Shown: piece after piece, positions 24,803-34,348 of the stretch
How the letters are laid out: each line of letters begins with the position of its first letter
Numbering within the stretch: position 1 is the stretch's first letter
Assembly (NCBI GenBank): GCA_019347715.1
Contig: JAHWKU010000008.1
Span: 1 to 64,000, forward strand
Length of the DNA: 64,000 bases
DNA from: Actinomycetota bacterium
GTDB lineage: Bacteria; Actinomycetota; CADDZG01; JAHWKV01
Direction: 5' to 3'
Notes under the pieces: model-generated
Told to the model about the DNA's origin: nothing
Databases searched by the model: none
The model's input: only the letters and a program-made list of their open reading frames with translations
Position numbers and translations under genes: made by a program

Positions 24803-26014
24803 CTAAAGGCTCTTCGCGGCCTCAGCGATCTCTTCTGCGCGGTTGGTGAGCTCCCAGGTGAAAGTCTCCTTGTCGGTGCGACCGAAGTGTCCGTAGACAC
24901 TGGTGGCTCTGTAGATGGGTCTCCTCAAATCCAGATGGTCGATGATCGCAGCCGGACGGAAGTCGAACATCTCTAGGACGAGGCTTTCGAGCTTTTGCGG
25001 ATCCACCTTGGACGTCCCCTTGCCATCGAGGTTCAGCGAGACCGGGTGGGCAACTCCGATGGCATAAGCCACCCGAATCTCACAGTGATCCAAAACCCCT
25101 GACGCCACCAGATTCTTGGCCACATATCGCGCCATGTAAGCGCCGGAGCGATCCACTTTCGTCGGGTCCTTGCCGGAGAAGGCGCCACCTCCGACGGCAG
25201 CCATGCCGCCGTACGAGTCAACGATGATCTTTCTTCCGGTAAGGCCGGTGTCGGCCTGCGGGCCCCCAATCTCGAATCGGCCGGTGGGATTGACCAGGAA
25301 GCGAATGTTCTCGGACCACAGCGCCTCAGGAACCATCGGCTTAACCACGTACTCCATGAGGTCTGGCTTGAGCAGCGTTTCTATGTCCACTTCCGGTTCG
25401 TGCTGTGCGGAGATCAATATTGTGTCGATACCGACGGGTACGCCGTCTTCGTAAACGATGCTCACCTGCGTCTTTCCGTCGGGCCGAAGGTATGGCATGC
25501 GGCCACTCCTTCTTTCATCGGCCAAACGGTGGGCGAGAAGGTGGGCCAGCCATATCGGGGTTGGCATCAACTCGGTATCGAGGTCGTCGCGTTCTCTCGA
25601 AGCGTAGCCATACATCATCCCTTGATCGCCCGCTCCAACCTGGTCTTTGTTGTCCTGAGCCTCGCCCTGCCTTTCCTCGAACGTGTGGTCGACCCCCACT
25701 GCAATATCTGGGGACTGCTCCTGGATCGCGACCACGACTCCGCAGGTATAACCGTCCATTCCGAACTTGGCGTCGGTGTAACCGACCTCTGTGATCGCTT
25801 CTCTTACGATCTTGGGAATTTCGACGTATGTCTCAGTAGAGATCTCTCCGGCAACGACGCAGAGCCCCGTGGTGACCAAGGTCTCACACGCAACTCTCCC
25901 GTACGGGTCCGATTCGAGGATCGCATCGAGGATCGCATCCGAGACGCGATCAGCGAGCTTGTCCGGGTGGCCTTCCGTCACAGATTCCGATGTAAATAGG
26001 TAACTTCTCGACAT
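24803..26014 (-). CDS. metK: S-adenosylmethionine synthetase
   Basis: MetK makes S-adenosylmethionine from methionine and ATP. The 403-residue product has GHPDK at residues 15-19, GAGDQGMM, and the phosphate loop GGGAFSGKD. The ATG at 26014 has AGGGAG six bases upstream. It heads an operon (metK, element B, priA, def, element A, fmt, rpe, two regulators). The leader is only about 25 bases, too short for a SAM riboswitch. Confidence 0.96.
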   Translation of the reverse strand: MSRSYLFTSESVTEGHPDKLADRVSDAILDAILESDPYGRVACETLVTTGLCVVAGEISTETYVEIPKIVREAITEVGYTDAKFGMDGYTCGVVVAIQEQSPDIAVGVDHTFEERQGEAQDNKDQVGAGDQGMMYGYASRERDDLDTELMPTPIWLAHLLAHRLADERRSGRMPYLRPDGKTQVSIVYEDGVPVGIDTILISAQHEPEVDIETLLKPDLMEYVVKPMVPEALWSENIRFLVNPTGRFEIGGPQADTGLTGRKIIVDSYGGMAAVGGGAFSGKDPTKVDRSGAYMARYVAKNLVASGVLDHCEIRVAYAIGVAHPVSLNLDGKGTSKVDPQKLESLVLEMFDFRPAAIIDHLDLRRPIYRATSVYGHFGRTDKETFTWELTNRAEEIAEAAKSL

Positions 26015-26046
26015 TGACGCTCCCTGTGAGCTAGATGAACCGGTCG

Positions 26047-26052
26047 ATTATA
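26047..26052 (-). promoter_or_regulatory. -10 box of the metK operon
   Basis: A perfect TATAAT in the context CCTATAATCG overlaps the coaBC stop codon, 32 bases before the metK ATG. No good -35 is visible at 16-18 bp. The same -10 context occurs at the rib operon and mihF. Confidence 0.65.
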
Positions 26053-27256
26053 GGAATCGCTCTTTGACCAGGTCGAGGATCAGACCCGCGAGTTCTCGTT
26101 TAGACATGATCGGCAGTTCGCGCACCTCTCCCCCACGGAAGGCCAAAAGCGCGCGATTCGTTTGGACTCCGAAGCCTGAATCCTCGGTCCCGACGAGATT
26201 TCCGACGATCAGGTCGGCTCCCTTCTTACCCACTTTCTCCAAGGCGTGGCGCTCCAGTTCTTGGGTCTCGGCGGCGAAACCAACGATCACCTGCCCATCA
26301 CGACGTCTCGAGACGAGGTCGATCAGGACGTCTTGGGTTGGCTCTAGTTCGATCGTCGGGGGCCCATCTGCCTTCTTGAGTTTCTCTCCCCAATTCTTTA
26401 CCGGCCTCCAGTCGGACACGGCCGCATTCATGATGATCACCCGAGCGTCGGACGCAACATCCATAACTGCTTGCTCCATCTCGGCAGCTGTGGCTACGGA
26501 AACGAATTCCGCAGCGGATGGAGGGACCAGATGAGTTGGGCCGGAGATGAGGGTGACTTTGGCGCCCCTCCTGATGGCCTCTGCGGCCAGCGCAAACCCC
26601 ATGGTTCCAGACGAACGATTGCCGATGAAGCGCACCGCGTCGATCGGTTCTTGCGTGCCGCCTGCCGTCACGAGAACTCTGACATCCGTCAGATCCTCAG
26701 TGCGGCCGAGCTCCTCGTCGATGGCTGCCAGGATGTTCGTAACTTCGGTGAGGCGTCCGACACCGACGTCAGGTCCTGCAAGCGGCCCCGAATCAGGTCC
26801 GACGAACCTCACTCCTCTGGCCTTGAGCGTCTGCACGTTCTCCTGCGTGGCTTCGTTCTCCCACATCTCGGTGTGCATCGCGGGAGCCATCACGATCGGC
26901 CCTTTGGCCGACAAGAGCAACGCGCTCATGAGGTCGTCCGAAATGCCTCGCGCGAACTTGGCCATCGTCTTGGCGGTCGCGGGAGCGATCACAATGAGAT
27001 CAGCAGTTCTTCCGAGATCCGTGTGCGGTATCTGCGAAGGAGCTTCCTTTGGGAAGAGTTCGGTACGAACGGGGTTACCTGTAAGCGTGGAAAACGTGAT
27101 TGCCCCAACGAATTCGGTCGCCGAAGGAGTCATGACGACCCGAACGTCCGCGCCGGCTTGCGTTAGCTCCCTGGCGAGCTCAACTACTTTGTAGGCTGCA
27201 ATCCCTCCGCATACGCCGAGGCCGATCACCTTGCCGGCGACGTTGGAAAGCTCCAT
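26048..27256 (-). CDS. coaBC: Bifunctional phosphopantothenoylcysteine synthetase/decarboxylase
   Basis: CoaBC joins cysteine to phosphopantothenate and decarboxylates the product in coenzyme A synthesis. The N-terminal flavoprotein CoaC half (about 1-185) has GGIAAYK, catalytic H78 in PHTDLGR and PAMHTEMW. The C-terminal CoaB half (about 190-400) has VTAGGTQEPID and RFIGNRSSGTMG. The 402-residue length is standard. It is the last gene of the mihF-gmk-rpoZ-coaBC group. Confidence 0.95.
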   Translation of the reverse strand: MELSNVAGKVIGLGVCGGIAAYKVVELARELTQAGADVRVVMTPSATEFVGAITFSTLTGNPVRTELFPKEAPSQIPHTDLGRTADLIVIAPATAKTMAKFARGISDDLMSALLLSAKGPIVMAPAMHTEMWENEATQENVQTLKARGVRFVGPDSGPLAGPDVGVGRLTEVTNILAAIDEELGRTEDLTDVRVLVTAGGTQEPIDAVRFIGNRSSGTMGFALAAEAIRRGAKVTLISGPTHLVPPSAAEFVSVATAAEMEQAVMDVASDARVIIMNAAVSDWRPVKNWGEKLKKADGPPTIELEPTQDVLIDLVSRRRDGQVIVGFAAETQELERHALEKVGKKGADLIVGNLVGTEDSGFGVQTNRALLAFRGGEVRELPIMSKRELAGLILDLVKERFL

Positions 27257-27262
27257 CTAGAG

Positions 27263-27517
27263 CTACTTGACTCTCTGCTCTACCTCCGGCGGGCGCTCGA
27301 AGCCGAACTTCCCCTCGGAGATTTCCTGAAGAGCCACGGAAAGGGCCTTGGCGTTCTCGTCGAGGCCTGGGATCTGCGGTGGAACGAAATCGCGGATACC
27401 CTCTCCCAGCTGGGAGTAATAGGAGTTGATCTGACGGGCGCGCTTTGCGGCAAGCACCACCAGGGTGTATCGACTATCAACTTTGTCTGCCAGTTCTTCT
27501 ATTCTCGGATGGATCAA
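27263..27517 (-). CDS. rpoZ: RNA polymerase omega subunit
   Basis: Omega helps assemble RNA polymerase by binding beta-prime. The 84-residue product has the conserved start [20 protein letters not shown] and the AAKRARQIN segment that contacts beta-prime. The start is a TTG at 27517 overlapping the gmk stop as TTGA; an AAGGAGG lies about ten bases upstream. The gmk-rpoZ-coaBC order supports the call. Confidence 0.93.
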   Translation of the reverse strand: MIHPRIEELADKVDSRYTLVVLAAKRARQINSYYSQLGEGIRDFVPPQIPGLDENAKALSVALQEISEGKFGFERPPEVEQRVK

Positions 27518-28086
27518 GACGGGTTTCCCTCCTTTTTACGGTCGATCAGGTCCAGCACTTCTTCAACGCATCGGTCGACTTCGACGTTGACGAACACACC
27601 GTCGAAAGCATCCTTCTTACGAAGCTCGTCGTAGGCATCAGCGATTCGTCGCTGCAGCTCTTCTTCCCCCTCGGTCTGCCTTCTGCGTAGCCTTTCCTCG
27701 AGGACGGCCATTGAAGGGGGCTCGATGAAGATCAGGATAGCCTCCGGAATCCTCGCCTTCACCTGAGCTGCACCCTGGACGTCAATCTCCAGGATCAGGT
27801 CGATCCCCCGGCTAAGCTGCTCTTCAACTCGCTCCTTGAGAGTACCGTAAAAGTTGCCATGTACCTGGGCCCACTCGAGAAACTCTCCCCTTTCACGCAT
27901 CTGATGGAATTCCCTTGTGGATACGAAGTAGTAGTGAACTCCCTCTTTCTCCATCGGACGAGCCGGACGTGTGGTGCTCGACACCGAGAGCTTCAAGTTG
28001 GGACGGCGCGCAAGTATTCCCTGCACTATCGTGCCCTTTCCTGCCCCAGAAGGGCCGGAGATTATGTAAAGCAGGCCGCGAGCTAT
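27514..28086 (-). CDS. gmk: Guanylate kinase (no canonical start; probable AUA)
   Basis: Gmk phosphorylates GMP to GDP. The P-loop GPSGAGKGT and the GMP-binding [19 protein letters not shown] region are intact, as are [15 protein letters not shown] and DVQGAAQV. The P-loop lies upstream of the first GTG, so the coding region must start further up. The only plausible codon before it is ATA at 28086, giving (M)[10 protein letters not shown], the usual N-terminus, and forming ATAG with the mihF stop. No ATG, GTG or TTG lies in frame nearby. Either AUA is used with coupling from mihF, or an original ATG has been lost by mutation or sequencing error. Confidence 0.9.
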   Translation of the reverse strand: MARGLLYIISGPSGAGKGTIVQGILARRPNLKLSVSSTTRPARPMEKEGVHYYFVSTREFHQMRERGEFLEWAQVHGNFYGTLKERVEEQLSRGIDLILEIDVQGAAQVKARIPEAILIFIEPPSMAVLEERLRRRQTEGEEELQRRIADAYDELRKKDAFDGVFVNVEVDRCVEEVLDLIDRKKEGNPS

Positions 28087-28400
28087 TTTTGTGCGAACTC
28101 CCTGAGAAGAGCCTCTTTCTGCTTGTCGCCGAGGCCTCTCAGCCGTCTGGTCGCCGAGATGGAGAGCCGCTGCATGATCCTCATCGCGCGTACCTTTCCG
28201 ACGCCCGGCATTGCCTCGAGTGCCTGTGACACCTTCATCTTGCCGACGACGTCTAGCTCGGTCTGATCCAAGAGCTCACGGAGGCTGGTTCTCCCCGTCC
28301 TTAGCTCCTCTTTCAGCTCGGCCCGTTTCTTTCTGGCCTCGGCCGCTTTTGCGAGAGCCTCTCGGCGCTGTGCATCGGTCAGCGAAGGGGGAAGGGGCAC
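28083..28400 (-). CDS. mihF: Integration host factor, actinobacterial type
   Basis: MihF is a nucleoid-associated protein specific to actinobacteria. The 105-residue product starts (M)PLPPSLTDAQRREAL, has a charged helical first half, and ends with the helix-two-turns-helix DNA-binding region KVSQALEAMPGVGKVRAMRI and RRLRGLGDKQ. The start is a GTG at 28400 with AAGGAGG six bases upstream, a near-perfect ribosome binding site. Its presence is a main reason for assigning the window to Actinomycetota. Confidence 0.93.
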   Translation of the reverse strand: MPLPPSLTDAQRREALAKAAEARKKRAELKEELRTGRTSLRELLDQTELDVVGKMKVSQALEAMPGVGKVRAMRIMQRLSISATRRLRGLGDKQKEALLREFAQK

Positions 28401-28445
28401 GCGATTCCTCCTTGCTCCGGATAGGACCTGACCTGGCTTTCTTCG

Positions 28446-28475
28446 ATTATAGGCATCGCCCTCGGGAAGCGGCAA
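28446..28475 (-). promoter_or_regulatory. Promoter of mihF-gmk-rpoZ-coaBC
   Basis: TTGCCG (28475-28470), an 18-base spacer and a perfect TATAAT (28451-28446) precede mihF. Transcription should begin near 28439, leaving a leader of about 40 bases that ends with AAGGAGG. The -10 context is CCTATAATCG. Confidence 0.75.
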
Positions 28476-28500
28476 GGCATTTCCCCTGCTCAGAGGCCAC

Positions 28501-29205
28501 TTACCCCAGATCCTCCAATATGGTCTTGGCGGCAGCCAGGGGGTCCGAGGCCGCGGTGATGGGCCGGCCGACGACGATGAAATCTGCTCCTGCTCGGGCT
28601 GCCTGCCCAGGCGTCATGACCCGCGACTGGTCTGCTCGATCCGATCCAGCCGGCCGAATTCCGGGAACCACTAGAGGAACGCTCGTTCCAACTTCGTCTC
28701 GAAGGGCAGCGATCTCATGGGGAGAGCAGACGAGGGCCGGGGCTCCGGCATCCACAGCCAGGCGTGCCAGCCTGCGAACCTGGCTCTCCAGATCCTCACC
28801 TTGCCCGACCGTGGTCAGGCCCTTGCTCGACATGCTGGTGAGAACGGTGACGCCGGCAACCATCGGCCCTTCCGAGAGTTCCCCGCTCTGAGGGTCGATC
28901 AGCTTGGTCGCGTCCACCGCCGCCTTGACCATTTGGTATCCGCCGGATGCATGAACGGTGAACATCCAAACCCCGTGGCCCGCAAGCACCGAAGCCATAT
29001 TTCCCACCTGATGAGGTATGTCGTGAAGCTTCAGATCGCAGAAGACGTTGCCATATCGCTTCACCGACTCGACGGCTAGGGGCCCAGCAGACCCGAAGAA
29101 GGTCAATCCCACTTTGAAATGATCGACGTAACCCTCCAGCTTCTTGGCCACCAGCTCATTGGCCCACTGGTCCGACTCGTCTAACGCAACTATCAGCTTT
29201 GTCAT
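28501..29205 (-). CDS. pyrF: Orotidine 5'-phosphate decarboxylase
   Basis: PyrF decarboxylates OMP to UMP, the last step of pyrimidine synthesis. The 234-residue TIM barrel has the catalytic DLKLHDIP motif at residues 57-64 (D57, K59, D62) and the phosphate-site VVPGIRP and VVGRPIT segments. It is the group I form with DIPHQVGN. The ATG overlaps the pyrD stop as ATGA. Confidence 0.95.
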   Translation of the reverse strand: MTKLIVALDESDQWANELVAKKLEGYVDHFKVGLTFFGSAGPLAVESVKRYGNVFCDLKLHDIPHQVGNMASVLAGHGVWMFTVHASGGYQMVKAAVDATKLIDPQSGELSEGPMVAGVTVLTSMSSKGLTTVGQGEDLESQVRRLARLAVDAGAPALVCSPHEIAALRDEVGTSVPLVVPGIRPAGSDRADQSRVMTPGQAARAGADFIVVGRPITAASDPLAAAKTILEDLG

Positions 29206-30125
29206 CCTTCTACCTTCACCTGCCCTCTCATCGCCGCCAAACTGCCCACCTTTCTGCTCGACAGAAACTGGCCCAGATCACTCAAGATCTCGTGCCCGGC
29301 CTTCGGATTGATGAAATTCACCGTCCCAAGCGCAACTGCCGAAGCCCCCGCAAGGACGAATTCGATTACATCTCGCGCATCCATTACTCCGCCCATCCCG
29401 ATGATCGGAACATGGGGGTAGGCCTGGTGAACCTCGAACACTGCCCGGACCGCAATCGGCTTGATGGCCGGGCCGGATAATCCTCCGACGACACCCGCCA
29501 CCTTTGGCATAGCGGAATCAACGTCGATGGACATCGCCATAACCGTATTGATGAGGCTCAGCCCGGCGGCCCCCGCCTCCAGGGCGGCCCCCGCAATCGC
29601 GGTGAGGCTGGTGACATTAGGCGACAGCTTGGCGAAGATGGGAACGTCAACCATTCTCCTGACCGCAGAGATCACCGCCGATGTCGACTGCGGATCATGC
29701 GCAAACATGTTGTTGCGATCCTCCAGATTGGGGCACGAGATGTTCACCTCGACCGCATGGATGGGCGCAGACCGCAGTCTTTCTGCGACCTGCATGAATT
29801 CCTGGGTGGTGTTTCCGGCGATCGATGCGATCACCGGAACCTTCTGCTCGGTAAGCCATGGCAGGTCGGTGGACAGGAAGTGATCGACTCCTTTGTTCTG
29901 CAGGCCGATCGCGTTGAGCATTCCTGATGATGTCTCGGCCATCCTCGGCGTTGCCTTCCCGGCCCACGGCTTCAGAGTCATCGACTTGACGACGATAGCC
30001 CCGAGCTTTTTGAGATCGATGAACTCCGACATCTCGCGCCCGGAAGCGAAGCATCCGGATGCGGTCACAAGGGGGCTCCGCAGTTTCATCCCCCCAAGAT
30101 CGACCGATAGATCTACTCTCGGCAT
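29202..30125 (-). CDS. pyrD: Dihydroorotate dehydrogenase, class 1B catalytic subunit
   Basis: PyrD oxidises dihydroorotate to orotate on FMN. The 307-residue class 1B form has TASGCF (residues 21-26), the catalytic cysteine C131 in VNISCPNLED, and the FMN-phosphate loop GMGGVMDARD. Class 1B needs PyrK to pass electrons to NAD, and pyrK is directly upstream with one base between genes. The ATG at 30125 gives the usual MPRVDLSV start. Confidence 0.94.
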   Translation of the reverse strand: MPRVDLSVDLGGMKLRSPLVTASGCFASGREMSEFIDLKKLGAIVVKSMTLKPWAGKATPRMAETSSGMLNAIGLQNKGVDHFLSTDLPWLTEQKVPVIASIAGNTTQEFMQVAERLRSAPIHAVEVNISCPNLEDRNNMFAHDPQSTSAVISAVRRMVDVPIFAKLSPNVTSLTAIAGAALEAGAAGLSLINTVMAMSIDVDSAMPKVAGVVGGLSGPAIKPIAVRAVFEVHQAYPHVPIIGMGGVMDARDVIEFVLAGASAVALGTVNFINPKAGHEILSDLGQFLSSRKVGSLAAMRGQVKVEG

Positions 30126-30126
30126 G

Positions 30127-30972
30127 TCAGTTGCCGGCCGGCAGGGCGGCTGCGGCCTCCTCTTTCGCATAGCGATCCCACGCGATCCGCGCGCCGTTGA
30201 AGACCGGTCCGTCCACGCAAGTTCTTACGTTTGCAATGCCGGTTCCATCCCGGTTCCACACCGGCGTCACGCACGTCATGCAGACACCGATCCCACATCC
30301 CATAAGTTCTTCCATTGCTACCTGGGCCGGGATACCGAACTCGAGTGCGATCTTCGTGACCGAGGCCATCATTTGACGGGGACCACACGTGTAGATGACT
30401 TCAGTTCCGCATCTTTCAATCATCTCGCCGAGTACCTCGGTAATGAGACCGTGGTGTCCCTCGCTCCCATCATCCGTAGTGAAAGCTGCGACTGCTCCCA
30501 GCCTTTTCGCTTCGATCGGCGCAACCAGGCGGCTTGCGGTGGCCGCTCCCCAAAGGACGTCCACTCGCTTTCCGGCATTTTGAAGTTCCTCCCCAAGGAA
30601 AAACAGCGGAGTTGCCCCTACGCCTCCGCCGACGAGAAGACATGAATGCTGAGTCTTTGGAATCGTGAATGAGCGGCCTATGGGCCCCACTATGTCGATG
30701 GGTTCGTGGCGGCGCATCGCCGCCAGCGCGGCCGTCCCGGGGCCGCGGATGTCGAAGACGACCTCGACGGTCGCTGCAACGTTGCCACGGCGGTTGACGC
30801 GAAAGATGGAGAACGGTCGCCTCAGGAGATAAGAGCGGTCGGTTGGTGGCCTCAGGTTCACGAACTGGCCGGGCTTGGCCGCTTCGGCAATCTCGGGAGC
30901 AACTATCGTCAGCGAATGGTATTCGTCGCCGAGCTTGCGATGATTGAGTATCTCCGCCATCTGCTGGATCAA
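30127..30972 (-). CDS. pyrK: Dihydroorotate dehydrogenase electron-transfer subunit
   Basis: PyrK carries FAD and a [2Fe-2S] cluster and moves electrons from PyrD to NAD. The 281-residue product has the FAD-site RRPFSIFR, the NAD-site [16 protein letters not shown] and a C-terminal four-cysteine cluster (CGIGVCMTC, then a later Cys). The start is a TTG at 30972 overlapping the carB stop as TTGA with GGGGAG six bases upstream. An ATG four codons later lacks a ribosome binding site. Confidence 0.93.
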   Translation of the reverse strand: MIQQMAEILNHRKLGDEYHSLTIVAPEIAEAAKPGQFVNLRPPTDRSYLLRRPFSIFRVNRRGNVAATVEVVFDIRGPGTAALAAMRRHEPIDIVGPIGRSFTIPKTQHSCLLVGGGVGATPLFFLGEELQNAGKRVDVLWGAATASRLVAPIEAKRLGAVAAFTTDDGSEGHHGLITEVLGEMIERCGTEVIYTCGPRQMMASVTKIALEFGIPAQVAMEELMGCGIGVCMTCVTPVWNRDGTGIANVRTCVDGPVFNGARIAWDRYAKEEAAAALPAGN

Positions 30973-33900
30973 GTCGTGCTCCCCTCTAGGTATTCCTGCA
31001 AAGAGGTGACCTCGAAGCCGCCTCGCAGCGTCGACTCGATTCCCTGAACCGTGGCCTGAACTCCCGAAAGTGTGGTGATGCACGGGATGCTGGCCTGAAC
31101 CGCCGCAGTCCGAATGAAGTATCCATCGGAACGAGCGCCGCGCCCAAACGGCGTGTTGATGACGAGATCTATTTTGCCTGCCTGGATCTCATCGACGATG
31201 TTCGGCCCCCCTTGAGAGTGCTTGCGCACGGGCCTGGTCGCCACTCCGGCTCGCTTCAGGACGTCGGCTGTTCCTTCTGTGGCGCAGATGTCGAAACCCA
31301 GCTCCGCCAATTTCTTGGCTGGAAAGATGATCGCCCTTTTGTCCCTGTCTGCCACAGAGACAAACACCGTTCCCTTGGCCGGAAGAGCCCAGCCTCCCGC
31401 TGCTTGTGACTTCGCAAACGCGGCCCCCAGGTCCCGGTCGATCCCCATGACCTCGCCGGTCGACTTCATCTCGGGACCGAGGATCGTGTCCACTCCTGGA
31501 AATCGAGCGAACGGCAGGACTGCTTCCTTCACTCCCATGTGGTTGAGACCATCAATCCCCCACCAGTGACCATCGCCGGGCTTCGGTGGGAGCAAGTCGA
31601 TATCGGTGAGCCTTTCGCCGAGCATTACCCTCACCGCCACTTTGGCCAGAGGAAATCCCGTTACTTTGCCGACGAACGGCACCGTCCTCGATGCTCTCGG
31701 ATTCACCTCGAGGCAGAAGACGTCCTCGTCTTTAACTGCGAACTGGACATTGATCAAACCTTTTACCTCAAGAGCCATCGCAAGCTTCGTAGTGGCATCG
31801 GCGATGGCGTTCAGCTTCCCGTTTGCTATCGAGTAAGGCGGGAGCACGCAAGCAGAGTCTCCCGAATGGATACCGGCTTCCTCGATGTGCTCCATAATTC
31901 CGCCGATATAGACATCCCTCCCATCGGCGACGGCATCTACATCGACCTCTATCGCGCCTTCCAAAAAGCGATCGATCAGAACCGGATGCCGAGGCGAAAC
32001 CTTTACGGCCGTCTCGATGTAGCGTTCGAGCATCTCGTCGTTATAGACGATCTCCATGGCCCTTCCCCCGAGCACATAGGAGGGTCTCACCAGTGCCGGG
32101 TAGCCGATGCGGTGGGCCACCTCAATCGCCTCTTCGATCGATGATGCGATCCCTCCCGGAGCTTGAGCGATGCCAAGCTTCTCGAGGAGCTTTGTGAAGC
32201 GGCCGCGATCTTCAGCTGCGTCGATGGAATCTGGAGAAGTGCCCAGGATCTTCACCCGAGCCTCCTCGAGTGCAACGGCGAGCTTCAAGGGGGTCTGTCC
32301 CCCAAGCGAGATGATGACTCCAGAAGGCTCTTCGCGCTCGATGATGTTCATCACATCTTCGAATGTCAGGGGTTCGAAGTACAACCTGGTGGACGTGTCG
32401 TAGTCGGTTGAAACTGTCTCCGGGTTGCAATTGATCATGATGGCATCGTGCCCTGCGTCCCTCACTGCGAGAGCGGCATGAACGCAGCAATAGTCGAACT
32501 CGATCCCCTGTCCAATGCGATTTGGCCCAGAGCCTAGGATGACGATTCGTTCCTTGGGCGATTCAAACCCTTCGTCTTCATCTTCGAACGTTGAGTAGTA
32601 ATAGGGGGTGTATGCCTCGAACTCCGCCGCGCAGGTATCGACCGTCTTGTAGGTCGGGGTAACGCCTGCCGCGACGCGAGCCTTGCGGATCGACGACTCA
32701 TCGGCGCCGTTGTGCCGGGATCGCAGAAAGGCGATCTGATGGTCCGAGAACCCTGCCCTCTTCGCCTTCCTGAGCAGACGGTGATCGAGGTCTTTTGCCT
32801 CCTCTATTTCCCGTCTCACTTCGGTAAGCCGTTTGAACTGCGCAAGGAACCACGGATCGATGCCTGTGATGCGGTTGATCTCGGTGGCCGGGATACCGGT
32901 GCGGATTGCCTGCTCGATCAAAAGGAGCCGGTCGTCGGTGGGACTGGCGAGCCTTGCCATGATCTCTTTGGCATCGAGCACCTCTATGGCTGAAGTCGTT
33001 CCGTCGGCACCGAGTCCATGGCGGTCCGTCTCCAAAGACCGCATCGCCTTTTGAGTCGCTTCGAGGAAGGTTCTGCCGATCGCCATCACCTCTCCGACTG
33101 ATTTCATCTTGGTCCCGAGGATCGGGTCGGCGTCTGGAAACTTTTCGAAAGCCCACCGCGGAATCTTCACGACTACGTAGTCGATGCTCGGCTCGAACGA
33201 AGCTGGTGTTTTCTTCGTGATGTCGTTGGAGATCTCGTCAAGCGTGTAGCCGACCGCCAGCTTGGCGGCAATTTTGGCAATGGGGAAGCCGGTAGCTTTC
33301 GAGGCGAGAGCAGATGAACGTGACACCCTCGGGTTCATCTCGATCACGACCATCCGGCCGTCGGCAGGGTTCACCGCGAACTGAACGTTCGACCCACCGG
33401 TTTCCACTCCAACCGTCCGCATAACCAGCGCTGCGGCGTCCCGCATCCTTTGATACTCCGGATCGGTAAGCGTCTGGGCCGGGGCAACTGTGATCGAGTC
33501 ACCGGTGTGGATGCCCATCGGATCGAGGTTCTCGATTGCACAAACCACTACAAAGTTGTCGCGCTTGTCCCGCATCACCTCGAGCTCGAACTCCTTCCAT
33601 CCCTCGATCGATTCCTCGAGGAGAACCTCCGAGACCGGAGACAGCTCAACGCCATCCGCGACGATGCTCTTCAGTTGCTCGGCGTCGCGGGCGATTCCAC
33701 TGCCCCCGCCCCCCAGCACGAACGAAGGCCGGACGATCAGGGGATATCCGATGGTCTCCGCAACTTGCATGGCCTCCGCCACCGAGTATGCGAAGCCAGA
33801 CCTGGGGAGATCGAGACCGGCAGAAGCCATAGCCTCTTTGAACAAGCGCCGGTCTTCTGCCATGCGTATGGAGGACAGCGATGCACCGATCAGTTCGACC

Positions 33901-34235
33901 CCGTACGCCTCGAAGACGCCGGACTCCGCCAGCTCGACCGCGATGTTGAGGGCCGTCTGGCCGCCCAGGGTTGGAAGGCAGGCATCCGGACGCTCCTTGG
34001 CAATGATCTTCTCCACCACCTCGGCGGTGATCGGTTCAACGTAGGTCCGATCCACCAGCTCGGGATCGGTCATGATCGTGGCGGGGTTCGAGTTGACCAG
34101 AATGAGCTTGACCCCCTCCTGCTTCAGCACCTTGCAGGCCTGCGTCCCGGAATAATCGAATTCGCAGGCCTGCCCGATCACGATCGGGCCAGATCCGATA
34201 ACCAGGATCGACTTTAAGTCGGGGCGAAGTGGCAT
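30969..34235 (-). CDS. carB: Carbamoyl-phosphate synthase large subunit
   Basis: CarB makes carbamoyl phosphate from bicarbonate, ammonia and two ATP, feeding both pyrimidines and arginine. The 1088-residue product shows the duplicated architecture: two ATP-grasp halves (first begins [15 protein letters not shown], second [15 protein letters not shown] near residue 560), a middle oligomerisation domain, and a C-terminal MGS-like allosteric domain (about 940-1080). The ATG shares one base with the stop of a 37-residue ORF (TAATG). Allosteric control by UMP or ornithine is known for the family. Confidence 0.97.
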   Translation of the reverse strand: MPLRPDLKSILVIGSGPIVIGQACEFDYSGTQACKVLKQEGVKLILVNSNPATIMTDPELVDRTYVEPITAEVVEKIIAKERPDACLPTLGGQTALNIAVELAESGVFEAYGVELIGASLSSIRMAEDRRLFKEAMASAGLDLPRSGFAYSVAEAMQVAETIGYPLIVRPSFVLGGGGSGIARDAEQLKSIVADGVELSPVSEVLLEESIEGWKEFELEVMRDKRDNFVVVCAIENLDPMGIHTGDSITVAPAQTLTDPEYQRMRDAAALVMRTVGVETGGSNVQFAVNPADGRMVVIEMNPRVSRSSALASKATGFPIAKIAAKLAVGYTLDEISNDITKKTPASFEPSIDYVVVKIPRWAFEKFPDADPILGTKMKSVGEVMAIGRTFLEATQKAMRSLETDRHGLGADGTTSAIEVLDAKEIMARLASPTDDRLLLIEQAIRTGIPATEINRITGIDPWFLAQFKRLTEVRREIEEAKDLDHRLLRKAKRAGFSDHQIAFLRSRHNGADESSIRKARVAAGVTPTYKTVDTCAAEFEAYTPYYYSTFEDEDEGFESPKERIVILGSGPNRIGQGIEFDYCCVHAALAVRDAGHDAIMINCNPETVSTDYDTSTRLYFEPLTFEDVMNIIEREEPSGVIISLGGQTPLKLAVALEEARVKILGTSPDSIDAAEDRGRFTKLLEKLGIAQAPGGIASSIEEAIEVAHRIGYPALVRPSYVLGGRAMEIVYNDEMLERYIETAVKVSPRHPVLIDRFLEGAIEVDVDAVADGRDVYIGGIMEHIEEAGIHSGDSACVLPPYSIANGKLNAIADATTKLAMALEVKGLINVQFAVKDEDVFCLEVNPRASRTVPFVGKVTGFPLAKVAVRVMLGERLTDIDLLPPKPGDGHWWGIDGLNHMGVKEAVLPFARFPGVDTILGPEMKSTGEVMGIDRDLGAAFAKSQAAGGWALPAKGTVFVSVADRDKRAIIFPAKKLAELGFDICATEGTADVLKRAGVATRPVRKHSQGGPNIVDEIQAGKIDLVINTPFGRGARSDGYFIRTAAVQASIPCITTLSGVQATVQGIESTLRGGFEVTSLQEYLEGSTT

Positions 34236-34348
34236 TACTGGGCCTTTCGGGCCTTTCCTTTTTCAGTAGCTTTCTTTTTCTCCCGCTCCTTCTTCTTTCG
34301 CTGACGATCTTTCTTCCATCTCGTATCCGGCCTCGATCCTCTTCCCAT
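34235..34348 (-). CDS. 37-residue highly basic protein between carA and carB
   Basis: This small ORF fills the carA/carB gap exactly. Its ATG (34348) shares one base with the carA stop (TGATG) and its TAA shares one base with the carB ATG (TAATG). The product begins [20 protein letters not shown] and contains 18 Lys/Arg against five Asp/Glu among 37 residues, suggesting RNA or nucleotide-polymer contact or a disordered tail. The carA end just upstream has GGAGG six bases before the ATG. I recognise no family. The tight junctions argue for translation; absence of any homology evidence keeps confidence moderate. Confidence 0.65.
   Translation of the reverse strand: MGRGSRPDTRWKKDRQRKKKEREKKKATEKGKARKAQ

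Noticed and set aside
26015..26046. Possible SAM riboswitch before metK
   Set aside because: The leader is about 25 bases, too short for any SAM aptamer.
33450..34217. 255-codon plus-strand open frame opposite carB
   Set aside because: It is a shadow of the carB coding strand; carB motifs are intact throughout.
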